Below, in pieces: positions 1 to 7,195 of a stretch of DNA of 64,000 nt. Every line of letters begins with the position of its first letter. The first letter of the stretch is position 1. Both the position numbers and the translations under genes were made by a program. The notes beneath the pieces are model-generated. The model made no database searches. It saw only the letters and a list, made by a program, of their open reading frames with translations, and was not told the DNA's origin. The DNA comes from Erythrobacter colymbi (GTDB taxonomy: Bacteria; Pseudomonadota; Alphaproteobacteria; Sphingomonadales; Sphingomonadaceae): positions 1 through 64,000 of the forward strand of contig NZ_MUYK01000012.1 in the NCBI RefSeq assembly GCF_002155685.1, written 5' to 3'.

Positions 1-122
1 TCGATGCACGAACCCGCTTCGCGGGAGTGTCGCTGGCGGCGAGGGTGATGTAGAACGACAGGCGTAGCGCCTGATCCGAGAGAGGCAGACGATTGTGGCT
101 CCTTCAACCAAGGAGTCGAACG

Positions 123-1031
123 ATGAACGAGATTATTCCGATTGGGCCGGTCAGCCCGCTTCGCCAGCGGCTGATCGAGGATATGTCACTGCGCCGGTTC
201 GGGCCGGAGACGCAACGCAACTACCAGCGCGATGTGGGACGGTTCGCGACCTGGCTGGGGCGCTCGCCGCATACCGCGACCGCCGAGGATGTCCGCCGGT
301 TCCAGATTGAGCAACGGGAAGCCGGGGTGCCGGCGCCGACCATGAACAGCATCGTGGCGGCGCTGCGGTTCCTCTTCACCCACACCCTCGACCGGCCCGA
401 TCTTGCACGCAAGCTGGTCCGCACCGCGCACGCTCGCAAGATCCCGGTGGTGCTGACCCAGAGCGAGGTGAAGCGCCTGCTCGATGCGACCACCAGCCTC
501 AAGCATCAGGCCGCATTGTCGGTCGCCTATGGTGCGGGTCTGCGCGTCGGCGAGGTCGCGGCGCTCAAGGTGCGCGATATCGACAGCAAGCGCATGCTGC
601 TCAGGATCGAGCGTGGCAAAGGCGGGCGATACCGCAATGCCATGCTGCCAGAGGGCTTGCTCGTGCTGCTGCGTGACTGGTGGCGCGCGGGGCGTCAGCA
701 GGGTGTGCTCCACGCTGATGGCTGGCTCTTCCCGGGACGAGGCGCCATGCTGCCGATCAGCACACGCCAGCTCCACCGTGTCGTCGTCGAAGCTGCCGAG
801 GCAGCCGACATCGCCAAGCGGGTAGGACCGCACACGCTGCGTCACAGTTTTGCTACGCACCTCCTCGAGGACGGGGTCGATATCCGCGTCATTCAGGCGC
901 TGCTCGGTCATGCCAAGCTGAACACCACCGCCTTTTACACGCAAGTGGCAACCAAGACGGTGCGCGCCGTGGTCAGCCCGCTTGACCGGCTCGCACTGGC
1001 GGCACCGGACAAGGAGGCGCCGAGCGGCTGA
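123..1031 (+). CDS. Tyrosine recombinase associated with IS91-family element
   Basis: This 302-residue protein belongs to the phage integrase/XerD-like tyrosine recombinases. An N-terminal SAM-like core-binding domain covers about residues 10-95. The catalytic domain follows, with Arg141 in GAGLRVGE, the HTLRH box, the LLGH box and the nucleophile Tyr in TTAFYTQ near residue 270. The ATG at 123 is chosen because AGGAG lies 7 bases before it (111-115); a TTG at 93 in the same frame has no such site. It is 6 bases upstream of the transposase gene and is presumably cotranscribed. Its exact role in IS91 transposition is not established; it may resolve intermediates. Confidence 0.85.
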   Translation: MNEIIPIGPVSPLRQRLIEDMSLRRFGPETQRNYQRDVGRFATWLGRSPHTATAEDVRRFQIEQREAGVPAPTMNSIVAALRFLFTHTLDRPDLARKLVRTAHARKIPVVLTQSEVKRLLDATTSLKHQAALSVAYGAGLRVGEVAALKVRDIDSKRMLLRIERGKGGRYRNAMLPEGLLVLLRDWWRAGRQQGVLHADGWLFPGRGAMLPISTRQLHRVVVEAAEAADIAKRVGPHTLRHSFATHLLEDGVDIRVIQALLGHAKLNTTAFYTQVATKTVRAVVSPLDRLALAAPDKEAPSG

Positions 1032-1037
1032 GGACCG

Positions 1038-2231
1038 GTGCGCGCCGCACTCGAGGTCGCCGACGTTTTCTGCGCTGCCGGGCCAGCCTATCGGCTCGCC
1101 CATGCCGGGCACCTGAGCCTGCATCAGCTCAAGGTCATGTCGGCGATCGAGCACTGCCGCACCGCCGCGCTGGGCGGGCATGTCGAGGCCTGCACCGACT
1201 GCGGACATTGGCGGATCGCCTACAACTCCTGCCGCAACCGCCATTGCCCCAAGTGCCAGGGCACCGCCGCGCGCACCTGGCTCGCCTCGCGCGAGGCCGA
1301 CCTGCTGCCGGTGGGATACTTCCATGTCGTCTTCACGCTGCCTGCCGAGATCGCGGATATCGCGTTCCACAACAAGGCGCTGCTCTACGACCTGCTGTTC
1401 AAGACTGCGTCCGAGACCACGCTCACCATCGCCGCCGACCCGAAGCATCTCGGTGCCCGCATCGGCATCACCGCCGTGCTCCACACCTGGGGCTCGGCCA
1501 TGACCCACCACCCGCATATCCACATGATCGTGCCGGGCGGCGGTATCGCGCCGGATGGGGAGCGATGGATATCATCCCGCCCGGCCTTCCTCCTGCCGGT
1601 GCGCGTGCTGGGCGCCTTGTTCCGCCGCCTGTTCCTCACTCGGCTGCTGGCGCTTTACGATGCCGGCAAGCTCGCCTTCTTCGGTCGGCTCGCTCATCTC
1701 GCCGATCGTCGCGCATTCCTGCGCCACCTCGCGCCGGTGCGCAAAAAGCGCTGGGTGGTCTACGCCAAGCCGCCCTTCGCCGGTCCCGAGGCCGTGCTCG
1801 CCTATCTCTCGCGCTACACCCACCGGGTCGCCATCTCGAACAGTCGCCTCCTGCGGCTCGACGAGCATGGGGTCACGTTCCGCTACAAGGACTATCGCCG
1901 TTCTACGCCAGACCGGCAGCAGGTCATGACGCTCAGCGCCGACGAGTTCATCCGCCGCTTCCTGCTGCACTGCCTGCCACGCGGGTTCCACCGCATCCGC
2001 CACTATGGCCTGCTCGCCAGCGGCACCCGCAAGGCCCACCTCGAGCGCGCCCGCCGCCTGCTCGCCCTCGCGCCGCCCACCGCGGTCGAGCCACCCACCG
2101 AGCCCCCCGATCCGCGCCCGCCATGCCCTTGCTGCGGCGGGACCATGATCATCATCGAGACCATCGAACGCCGCTATCTGCCGCGCGGCCCGCCATGTCC
2201 GATCGCACCATCCGGGAACCTTGCGTCGTGA
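1038..2231 (+). CDS. IS91-family transposase (zinc-binding, HUH type)
   Basis: A 397-residue rolling-circle transposase starting at a GTG six bases after the recombinase stop. An N-terminal zinc-binding domain has the Cys pairs CTDC and CPKC with the intervening SCRNRHC segment (about residues 52-75). The HUH metal-binding motif reads HPHIHMIV near residue 158, and the YLSRYTHRVAISNSRL segment near 255 carries candidate catalytic tyrosines. A second CPCCGG knuckle lies close to the C-terminus. Length matches full IS91 transposases, so the gene appears intact and possibly active. It would nick and transfer single-stranded element DNA. Confidence 0.9.
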   Translation: MRAALEVADVFCAAGPAYRLAHAGHLSLHQLKVMSAIEHCRTAALGGHVEACTDCGHWRIAYNSCRNRHCPKCQGTAARTWLASREADLLPVGYFHVVFTLPAEIADIAFHNKALLYDLLFKTASETTLTIAADPKHLGARIGITAVLHTWGSAMTHHPHIHMIVPGGGIAPDGERWISSRPAFLLPVRVLGALFRRLFLTRLLALYDAGKLAFFGRLAHLADRRAFLRHLAPVRKKRWVVYAKPPFAGPEAVLAYLSRYTHRVAISNSRLLRLDEHGVTFRYKDYRRSTPDRQQVMTLSADEFIRRFLLHCLPRGFHRIRHYGLLASGTRKAHLERARRLLALAPPTAVEPPTEPPDPRPPCPCCGGTMIIIETIERRYLPRGPPCPIAPSGNLAS

Positions 2232-2327
2232 CCCGGCACGGCCCCACACCGCCAGACCTCACCGCAACCGCGCTCCCGGGGATGAGGATGTCTGCATATC
2301 ATCCGCCCAGGAGCAGTCGTCCCATCG

Positions 2328-2383
2328 CCAAAATCGGACGGACGAGCTCCCCACAGCCGCCCTGTCACTCCAAAATCGGACGG
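2328..2383 (+). repeat. 14-bp direct repeat pair downstream of IS91 transposase
   Basis: CCAAAATCGGACGG occurs exactly at 2328-2341 and 2370-2383, with starts 42 bp apart. A weaker relative (AAAGCGGACGGGCT) occurs near 2569. The position after the transposase fits the origin end of an IS91-type element, but function is not shown. Confidence 0.55.
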
Positions 2384-2593
2384 GCTGCTCTCAAACCCGT
2401 CCGCTTATCGACACCGTCTGCAGACGCCCAGATCGGCCGTAAATCGAAATCCCCATAGCTCACCGCATGCGGCCCGCGGGTTCGGGCACCGTCGACTTTC
2501 CGACGCCTATCGGCGTCCGAAACTCTAAACGATTTGCGAATTTCCGCTTTCGGCCCAAATCGCTGCAAAGCGGACGGGCTCCTTCCATCAATT

Positions 2594-2636
2594 GTCATCC
2601 CGGCGGAAGCTGGGCCCCGGCCTGCGCCGGGGTGAC
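2594..2636. repeat. REP-like extragenic palindrome
   Basis: Arms GTCATCCCGGCG (2594-2605) and CGCCGGGGTGAC (2625-2636) pair with a single wobble. GTCATCCCGGCG-type palindromes are common dispersed repeats in GC-rich proteobacteria. Only one copy is visible here. Confidence 0.5.
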
Positions 2637-2697
2637 GACAGGGGATAGGTCTCGCATCACCCTTGCCCCCGCGCCCGCCATCGGGAATCCCTCTCGC

Positions 2698-3252
2698 ATG
2701 GCGATTCTCTCCGACAAATGGATCCGCACCCAGGCGCTCGAGCATGGCATGATCGAGCCCTTCGTCGAGGCGCAGCGGCGGGACGGGGTGATCTCCTATG
2801 GGCTTTCGTCCTACGGCTATGACGCCCGCGTCGCGCCGGAGTTCAAGATCTTCACCAATGTCGATTCCTCGGTGGTCGATCCCAAGCAGTTCGATCCGAA
2901 CAGCTTCGTCGACCGCGAGACCGATGTCTGCGTGATCCCGCCCAACTCCTTCGCGCTCGCCCGTACGGTCGAGTATTTCCGCGTGCCGGAAGACGTGCTG
3001 GTGATCTGCCTCGGCAAATCGACCTATGCGCGCTGCGGGATCATCGTGAACGTCACCCCGCTCGAGCCGGGCTGGGAGGGGCACGTCACGCTCGAATTCA
3101 GCAACACCACCCCGCTCCCCGCCAAGATCTACGCCAACGAGGGCGCGTGCCAGTTCCTTTTCCTCAAGGGCAACGAGCGCTGCGAGGTCAGCTACAAGGA
3201 CCGCGCGGGCAAATACATGGGCCAGCGCGGGGTGACGCTTCCGCGGCTTTAG
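2698..3252 (+). CDS. dcd: dCTP deaminase
   Basis: A 184-residue Dcd enzyme that deaminates dCTP to dUTP and ammonia, feeding dTMP synthesis through dUTPase. The length is normal for the family. The SSYGYDARV segment near residue 37, the [10 protein letters not shown] nucleotide-binding loop near 109, and the catalytic-glutamate region [15 protein letters not shown] with Glu133 are all present. The C-terminal [13 protein letters not shown] tail that closes over substrate is intact. The ATG at 2698 gives the conserved [10 protein letters not shown] start; upstream codons in frame are intergenic. No close operon partner; it stands alone between the IS element and a reductase gene. Confidence 0.97.
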   Translation: MAILSDKWIRTQALEHGMIEPFVEAQRRDGVISYGLSSYGYDARVAPEFKIFTNVDSSVVDPKQFDPNSFVDRETDVCVIPPNSFALARTVEYFRVPEDVLVICLGKSTYARCGIIVNVTPLEPGWEGHVTLEFSNTTPLPAKIYANEGACQFLFLKGNERCEVSYKDRAGKYMGQRGVTLPRL

Positions 3253-3437
3253 CGGCCGCGGCTATAGTGCCCCGGCGTCAGGCGCGCTTTCCTACTTCGG
3301 GTGGACGGGCGTAGGCTCGCCGGGTTGACCATCCGAAAGGCGCTTGTCCGGTGTTTTCGCCCGAGATTCCTTGTCCGTCCGCCTTGTCGAAAGTGACGCA
3401 AGTCTCTGAAATTGCGCCCACCTTTGGCTCGTCGCCA

Positions 3438-3456
3438 AGCGGACACGGTGTCCGCT
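3438..3456. promoter_or_regulatory. 19-bp perfect palindrome upstream of reductase gene
   Basis: AGCGGACAC and GTGTCCGCT flank one central base, 89 bp before the ATG at 3545. It could be an operator or a structured leader for the downstream gene. No regulator family is assigned. Confidence 0.4.
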
Positions 3457-3544
3457 TTGTCCGCTTGTCGGCAGGACGCCGCACGGATTCGGTCTGGCGG
3501 AGCGCTGCTGTGCGTGGCAACACGCCAGCCAAAGGAGAGCATGC

Positions 3545-4720
3545 ATGAGCACCCGCGAATTCGACATCATCGTCTATGGCGCCACGGGCTATACCGGGCG
3601 GCTGGTGGCGGAGTATCTCGCCAGCCATTACGGCAGCCGCGATGACGGCCCGAAGTGGGCGATGGCAGGCCGCAGCCTCGCCAAGCTCGAGGAGGTGCGC
3701 GACCTGATCGGCGCGCCGGCATCGACCCCGCTGGTGGTCGCCAATGCCGGTGACGATGCCGACCTCGAAGCCATGTGCGCGCGGACGAAAGTCGTCCTCA
3801 CCACCGTCGGCCCCTACCAGCTCTATGGCGACAAGCTCGTCGCCGCCTGCGTCAAGACCGGCACCGACTATGCCGACCTTTGCGGCGAACCTGCGTGGAT
3901 GGCGGCCAAGATCGCCGAGCATCAGGCAGCTGCCGAAGCCAGCGGCGCGCGCATCTGCTTCTCGAGCGGGTTCGACTCCATTCCCTTCGATCTCGGCGTG
4001 ATGATGACGCAGAAGGCCTGCGTCGCAAAATTCGGCAAGCCCGCGCCGCGCATCCGCGGGCGCGTGCGGGCGATGCAGGGCACCTTCTCGGGCGGCACTG
4101 CGGCGAGCCTCGGGGCGACGATGAAGGCGGCAGCCAAGGACGTCTCGGTGATCGGCGTGCTGCGCAATCCCTTCGCGCTGTGCCCCGGTTTCGAGGGGCC
4201 GGACCAGCCCTCGGGCATGATCCCGTCCTATGAGGACGACCTCGGCAAGTGGTCCGCGCCTTTCGTCATGGCACCGATCAACACCAAGAACGTGCATCGC
4301 ACCAACTTCCTGCTCGGTCACCCCTATGGCGCGGACTTCAAGTATGACGAGATGATGCTGACCAGCCCCGGCGAGGCGGGGAAGGCCGCGGCCAATGCGG
4401 CGCTCGAATTCATGAAGAACCCCTTCGGCGCCAAGCCGCCCAAGCCGGGCGAGGGGCCGACCAAGGAAGAGCGCGAGAACGGCTTCTACGATGTGGTCTT
4501 CGTCGCCGATATGGCCGACGGGCAGCGCCTGCAATACGGGGTCAAGGGCCGCTACGATCCGGGTTACGGCTCGACCAGCCGGATGCTGAGCGAGACGGGG
4601 ATCGCGCTGCTTTCCTGCGACCGTCCGGGCGGGATCGGCACGCCGGGGGCCTTCCTCGGCGAGGATCTGGTCAAGCGGCTCGAGGAGCACGCCGAACTGA
4701 CCTTCGCGGTGGAAGAGTAA
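3545..4720 (+). CDS. Saccharopine dehydrogenase-like NAD(P)-binding reductase
   Basis: A 391-residue protein of the saccharopine dehydrogenase-like family, which includes trans-acting enoyl reductases of lipid metabolism. The N-terminal Rossmann fold opens with IIVYGATGYTGRLVAEYL (residues 8-25), where GATGYTG is the dinucleotide-binding loop. TTVGPYQLYGDKLVAAC near 95 and CFSSGFDSIPFDLGV near 145 are characteristic of the bacterial and fungal YNR-type branch. AAAGGAG lies just upstream of the ATG. A strong hairpin terminator follows 6 bases after the stop. The substrate is unknown; a membrane-lipid or fatty acyl role is only suggested by family. Confidence 0.85.
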   Translation: MSTREFDIIVYGATGYTGRLVAEYLASHYGSRDDGPKWAMAGRSLAKLEEVRDLIGAPASTPLVVANAGDDADLEAMCARTKVVLTTVGPYQLYGDKLVAACVKTGTDYADLCGEPAWMAAKIAEHQAAAEASGARICFSSGFDSIPFDLGVMMTQKACVAKFGKPAPRIRGRVRAMQGTFSGGTAASLGATMKAAAKDVSVIGVLRNPFALCPGFEGPDQPSGMIPSYEDDLGKWSAPFVMAPINTKNVHRTNFLLGHPYGADFKYDEMMLTSPGEAGKAAANAALEFMKNPFGAKPPKPGEGPTKEERENGFYDVVFVADMADGQRLQYGVKGRYDPGYGSTSRMLSETGIALLSCDRPGGIGTPGAFLGEDLVKRLEEHAELTFAVEE

Positions 4721-4726
4721 CGAAAA

Positions 4727-4757
4727 AGGGGCAGCCGGCGGATGACCGGCTGCCCCT
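4727..4757. terminator. Bidirectional hairpin terminator
   Basis: A perfect 12-bp stem (AGGGGCAGCCGG with CCGGCTGCCCCT) and a 7-base loop lie between two convergent genes, 6 bases after the reductase stop and 37 bases beyond the receptor stop on the other strand. A-rich sequence on one side gives a U-tract only for the minus-strand transcript. Confidence 0.8.
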
Positions 4758-4793
4758 CTTGCGACCCTTGCGCGGGGCCTCGCCTCGGGAGCG

Positions 4794-7010
4794 TCAGAAG
4801 CTCAGGCGGATGCTCGCGCGGATGTTGCGGCCCAGCACGGGGACATAGTCCTTGGTGAAGCTGGCATGGCGGCGGCCCACGACGTCGAAGATGTTGTCGG
4901 CGGCGACCTGGAGCGTGACGTTCTGGTTGTCCTTGAGCGGACGCCAGGCGACCAGCGCGTTGACCAGAGTGAAGCTGTCGGTGGGGGTCTCGACCCCGAC
5001 GACGCGGTCCTGCTTGTCGAACCACTGGACCTCGCCGCGCAGGTCGAACGGACCGGTCTGGGCTTCAAGCGCGCCGAGCAGGCTCAGCGGCGGAATGCGC
5101 GGGACGGCGGTGCCATCGGCGAGCTCGGCCTCGACATAGGAGGCGCTGAGGTCGGTGAGCAGGCGGAAGCCGTCGGTGTCGATCACGGGGTAGCTGAAGT
5201 CGGCTTCGACACCCCAGAAGTCGGCATCCTGCTGGAGGTATTCGAAGACGGGGAGCTTGTCCTCTTCCTCGCCGGTTTCCTCGAGGAAGATGTAATTGTC
5301 GAACCACTGGCGGTAGGCGGTAAGGCTGAAGGTGCCCTTGCCGATGCTGCCGCGGGCATAGGCCTCGAGGCCCCAGGCGCGTTCGGTGGTGAGATCGGGA
5401 TTGCCGATCTCGAACGCCTGCGTGGCGATGTGCGGGCCGTTGGCGAAGAGCTCTTCGGCGCTCGGCGCACGTTCGGCGCGCGAACCGTTGATGCCGAGGC
5501 GGATGCCTTCGATGCCTTCGTAGACCACGCCGAGCGCGCCGGAGAGGGTGTCGAAGTCGTTCTCGATCCCGAGCGTCTGGGCCTTGACCTTGGTGAACTC
5601 GGCGCGGGCGGCGGCTTCGATCTGGAACGGACCGGTGCCGTATTCCTGGAGCGTGAAGATGGCGAACTGGTCGGTCAGGTTGGGCGGAATATAGGCCTCG
5701 GCCCCGACGGCGAAGAAATCGCGGTGCTGGTACTGGATGCCGCTCGATCCGCGCAGCGCCCCGCCGGTGTTCTGCACCAGCTCGGCGCGGGCTTCGAGGC
5801 TGGTGGAGTCGAACACGGTGCCGACTTCATCGCCTTCGAATTCGGTGTGGGTGTAGTCCGAATAGCCGACGCGGAACTTGAGCCGCTCGAACGCGCCTTC
5901 GCCGAGGAAGACATCGCCCTTGAGGTCGGCGCGGAACTGCTTGAGGCCGATGGTGACCGGGCCTTCCTCCTCGCCCGCAGCGGCGGCGGCGAAGAGGGCG
6001 GCTTCCTCTTCCTCGCCGTGCGCGTGTTCGGTGCCGGGACGTGTCGGGACGCCGTAATTGGTGTCGTACCAGCCCAGCGATGCGCCCAGCGTGCTCTCGC
6101 CGAGGATCAGGCCGAAGCCGGCGTTGATCGTCCAGCTTTCCATCGAGGTATTGGGCACGGTGCCGCGCTGGTTGGCCGCTTCGCGAAGCTCGGCGGCTTC
6201 CTCGAGTTCGCCTTCGGCCTGTTCCTCGGCGGCATCGGCGAGGAGATCGGCGCGCAGGTCGGGCGCGAGCTGGAACCCGCCGATGTCGATGTCGTCCGAC
6301 TTGCGCCACGAACCGTCGACATGGAACACGAGGTTCGAGCCGACGCCGACATCGAGCGAGCTCGCTGCGGTGCGCAGGTTGGTCGCGCTGTCGATCGCGC
6401 CGAAGGCGTCGAGGTGCAGGTCATGGTCGGGCATGCGCGTCGGGATGCGCTTGTCGATCACGTTGACCGCGCCGCCGATCGCCTGGCTGCCGTAGAGCAG
6501 CACGGCCGGGCCGCGCAGCACTTCGATCCGCTCGACCGTGATCGGCTCGATCGTGGTGGCGTGGTCGACCGAGGTGTTCGAGACGTCCGAGGTGCCGATC
6601 CCGTCGACCAGCACGCGCACGCGCTCGCCCTGCTGGCCGCGCAGCACCGGGCGCGAGGCGCCGGGGGCGAAGCTGGAGGCTGAGACGCCCGGGATCTTGG
6701 TCAGCAGGTCGCCGATCTGGCCGGTGGCGGCGTTGCGCTGGATGTCCTTGATCTCGACCACGCTGGTGCCGGCGAGGAGGTCGAGCTCCTTGAGGCCCGC
6801 GGCGCTGACGATGATGTTGCCTTCATAATCGGTCTGGCGGTTGTGGACATCATCCTCCGGCCCCGCGCCGCCTGCGGGCTGTTCGGCCGCGGCAGCATTG
6901 GCACCCGGCGCGGCGTCGTCCGCCAGTGCGGGGGCGGCAGAGAAGGCGAGGCCCAGACCTGCGGCCAGCGCAAGGCGGGAGGGGGCAAGGGAGAGCTTGC
7001 TGGTGTTCAT
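4794..7010 (-). CDS. ZnuD-like TonB-dependent zinc receptor
   Basis: A 738-residue outer membrane receptor with a signal peptide ending in APALA (about residues 1-30), a plug domain (about 60-190) containing DHATTIEPITVERIEVLRGP and YGSQAIGGAVNVID, and a 22-strand barrel ending in the terminal Phe of SIRLSF. The plug wording and the charged His/Glu-rich segments (EHAHGEEEEA near 330, and an acidic stretch near 260) match the ZnuD branch, which imports zinc under Zur control. A Zur-like palindrome sits 22 bases upstream of the ATG. The start at 7010 gives a proper signal peptide; the 12 extra residues upstream do not. Zinc specificity is inferred, not shown. Confidence 0.88.
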   Translation of the reverse strand: MNTSKLSLAPSRLALAAGLGLAFSAAPALADDAAPGANAAAAEQPAGGAGPEDDVHNRQTDYEGNIIVSAAGLKELDLLAGTSVVEIKDIQRNAATGQIGDLLTKIPGVSASSFAPGASRPVLRGQQGERVRVLVDGIGTSDVSNTSVDHATTIEPITVERIEVLRGPAVLLYGSQAIGGAVNVIDKRIPTRMPDHDLHLDAFGAIDSATNLRTAASSLDVGVGSNLVFHVDGSWRKSDDIDIGGFQLAPDLRADLLADAAEEQAEGELEEAAELREAANQRGTVPNTSMESWTINAGFGLILGESTLGASLGWYDTNYGVPTRPGTEHAHGEEEEAALFAAAAAGEEEGPVTIGLKQFRADLKGDVFLGEGAFERLKFRVGYSDYTHTEFEGDEVGTVFDSTSLEARAELVQNTGGALRGSSGIQYQHRDFFAVGAEAYIPPNLTDQFAIFTLQEYGTGPFQIEAAARAEFTKVKAQTLGIENDFDTLSGALGVVYEGIEGIRLGINGSRAERAPSAEELFANGPHIATQAFEIGNPDLTTERAWGLEAYARGSIGKGTFSLTAYRQWFDNYIFLEETGEEEDKLPVFEYLQQDADFWGVEADFSYPVIDTDGFRLLTDLSASYVEAELADGTAVPRIPPLSLLGALEAQTGPFDLRGEVQWFDKQDRVVGVETPTDSFTLVNALVAWRPLKDNQNVTLQVAADNIFDVVGRRHASFTKDYVPVLGRNIRASIRLSF

Positions 7011-7031
7011 CGGACGTCCCGTTTTATGGAT

Positions 7032-7046
7032 GTGATAACGTATCAC
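7032..7046. promoter_or_regulatory. Zur-like operator palindrome
   Basis: GTGATA-ACG-TATCAC is a perfect 15-bp inverted repeat, 22 bases before the ATG of the ZnuD-like receptor on the minus strand. Alphaproteobacterial Zur boxes are similar AT-centred palindromes at zinc uptake genes. The assignment rests on position, symmetry and the nature of the target gene. Confidence 0.55.
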
Positions 7047-7195
7047 GCGCCTAGCGCCGCGCGTTGCGATTGCAAGCGCAAAGTTGAACCCCGGCTGACG
7101 GGAATCGACGAACGGCAGGCGAAAGCGGCAAGCCGCAACGCAAATGGCCCGGCCGCACAGGCGACCGGGCCATCCGAGTGTCTCTGCCCGGGGGA

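Larger units (their letters stand above)
1..2383 (+). mobile_element. IS91-family insertion element (ends not resolved)
   Basis: A tyrosine recombinase gene is followed 6 bases later by a Y1/HUH-type IS91 transposase gene, the usual two-gene arrangement of one IS91 branch. IS91 elements move by rolling-circle transposition and lack terminal inverted repeats, so the ends cannot be read directly. The left end may lie outside the window. The 14-bp direct repeat CCAAAATCGGACGG at 2328-2341 and 2370-2383, downstream of the transposase, may belong to the replication-origin end, but this is inference. Confidence 0.75.
2232..2697. other. Intergenic stretch with direct repeats and a REP-like palindrome
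   Basis: No gene is supported here. It holds two exact 14-bp direct repeats (CCAAAATCGGACGG at 2328 and 2370) near the transposase end, then an imperfect palindrome at 2594-2636 whose arms are GTCATCCCGGCG and CGCCGGGGTGAC. The second structure looks like a dispersed extragenic palindrome of the chromosome. Nothing else is recognisable before the dCTP deaminase start. Confidence 0.6.

Noticed and set aside
2328-2383. Direct repeats considered as the start of a CRISPR array
   Set aside because: Only two 14-bp copies, no regular spacers of equal length and no cas genes nearby.
4866-6683. Long open frame opposite the ZnuD-like receptor (605 codons)
   Set aside because: It is antisense to a clear receptor gene in GC-rich DNA, where open frames on the other strand are common. 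The translation is repetitive in Gly, Ala, Glu and Val and has no family motif.
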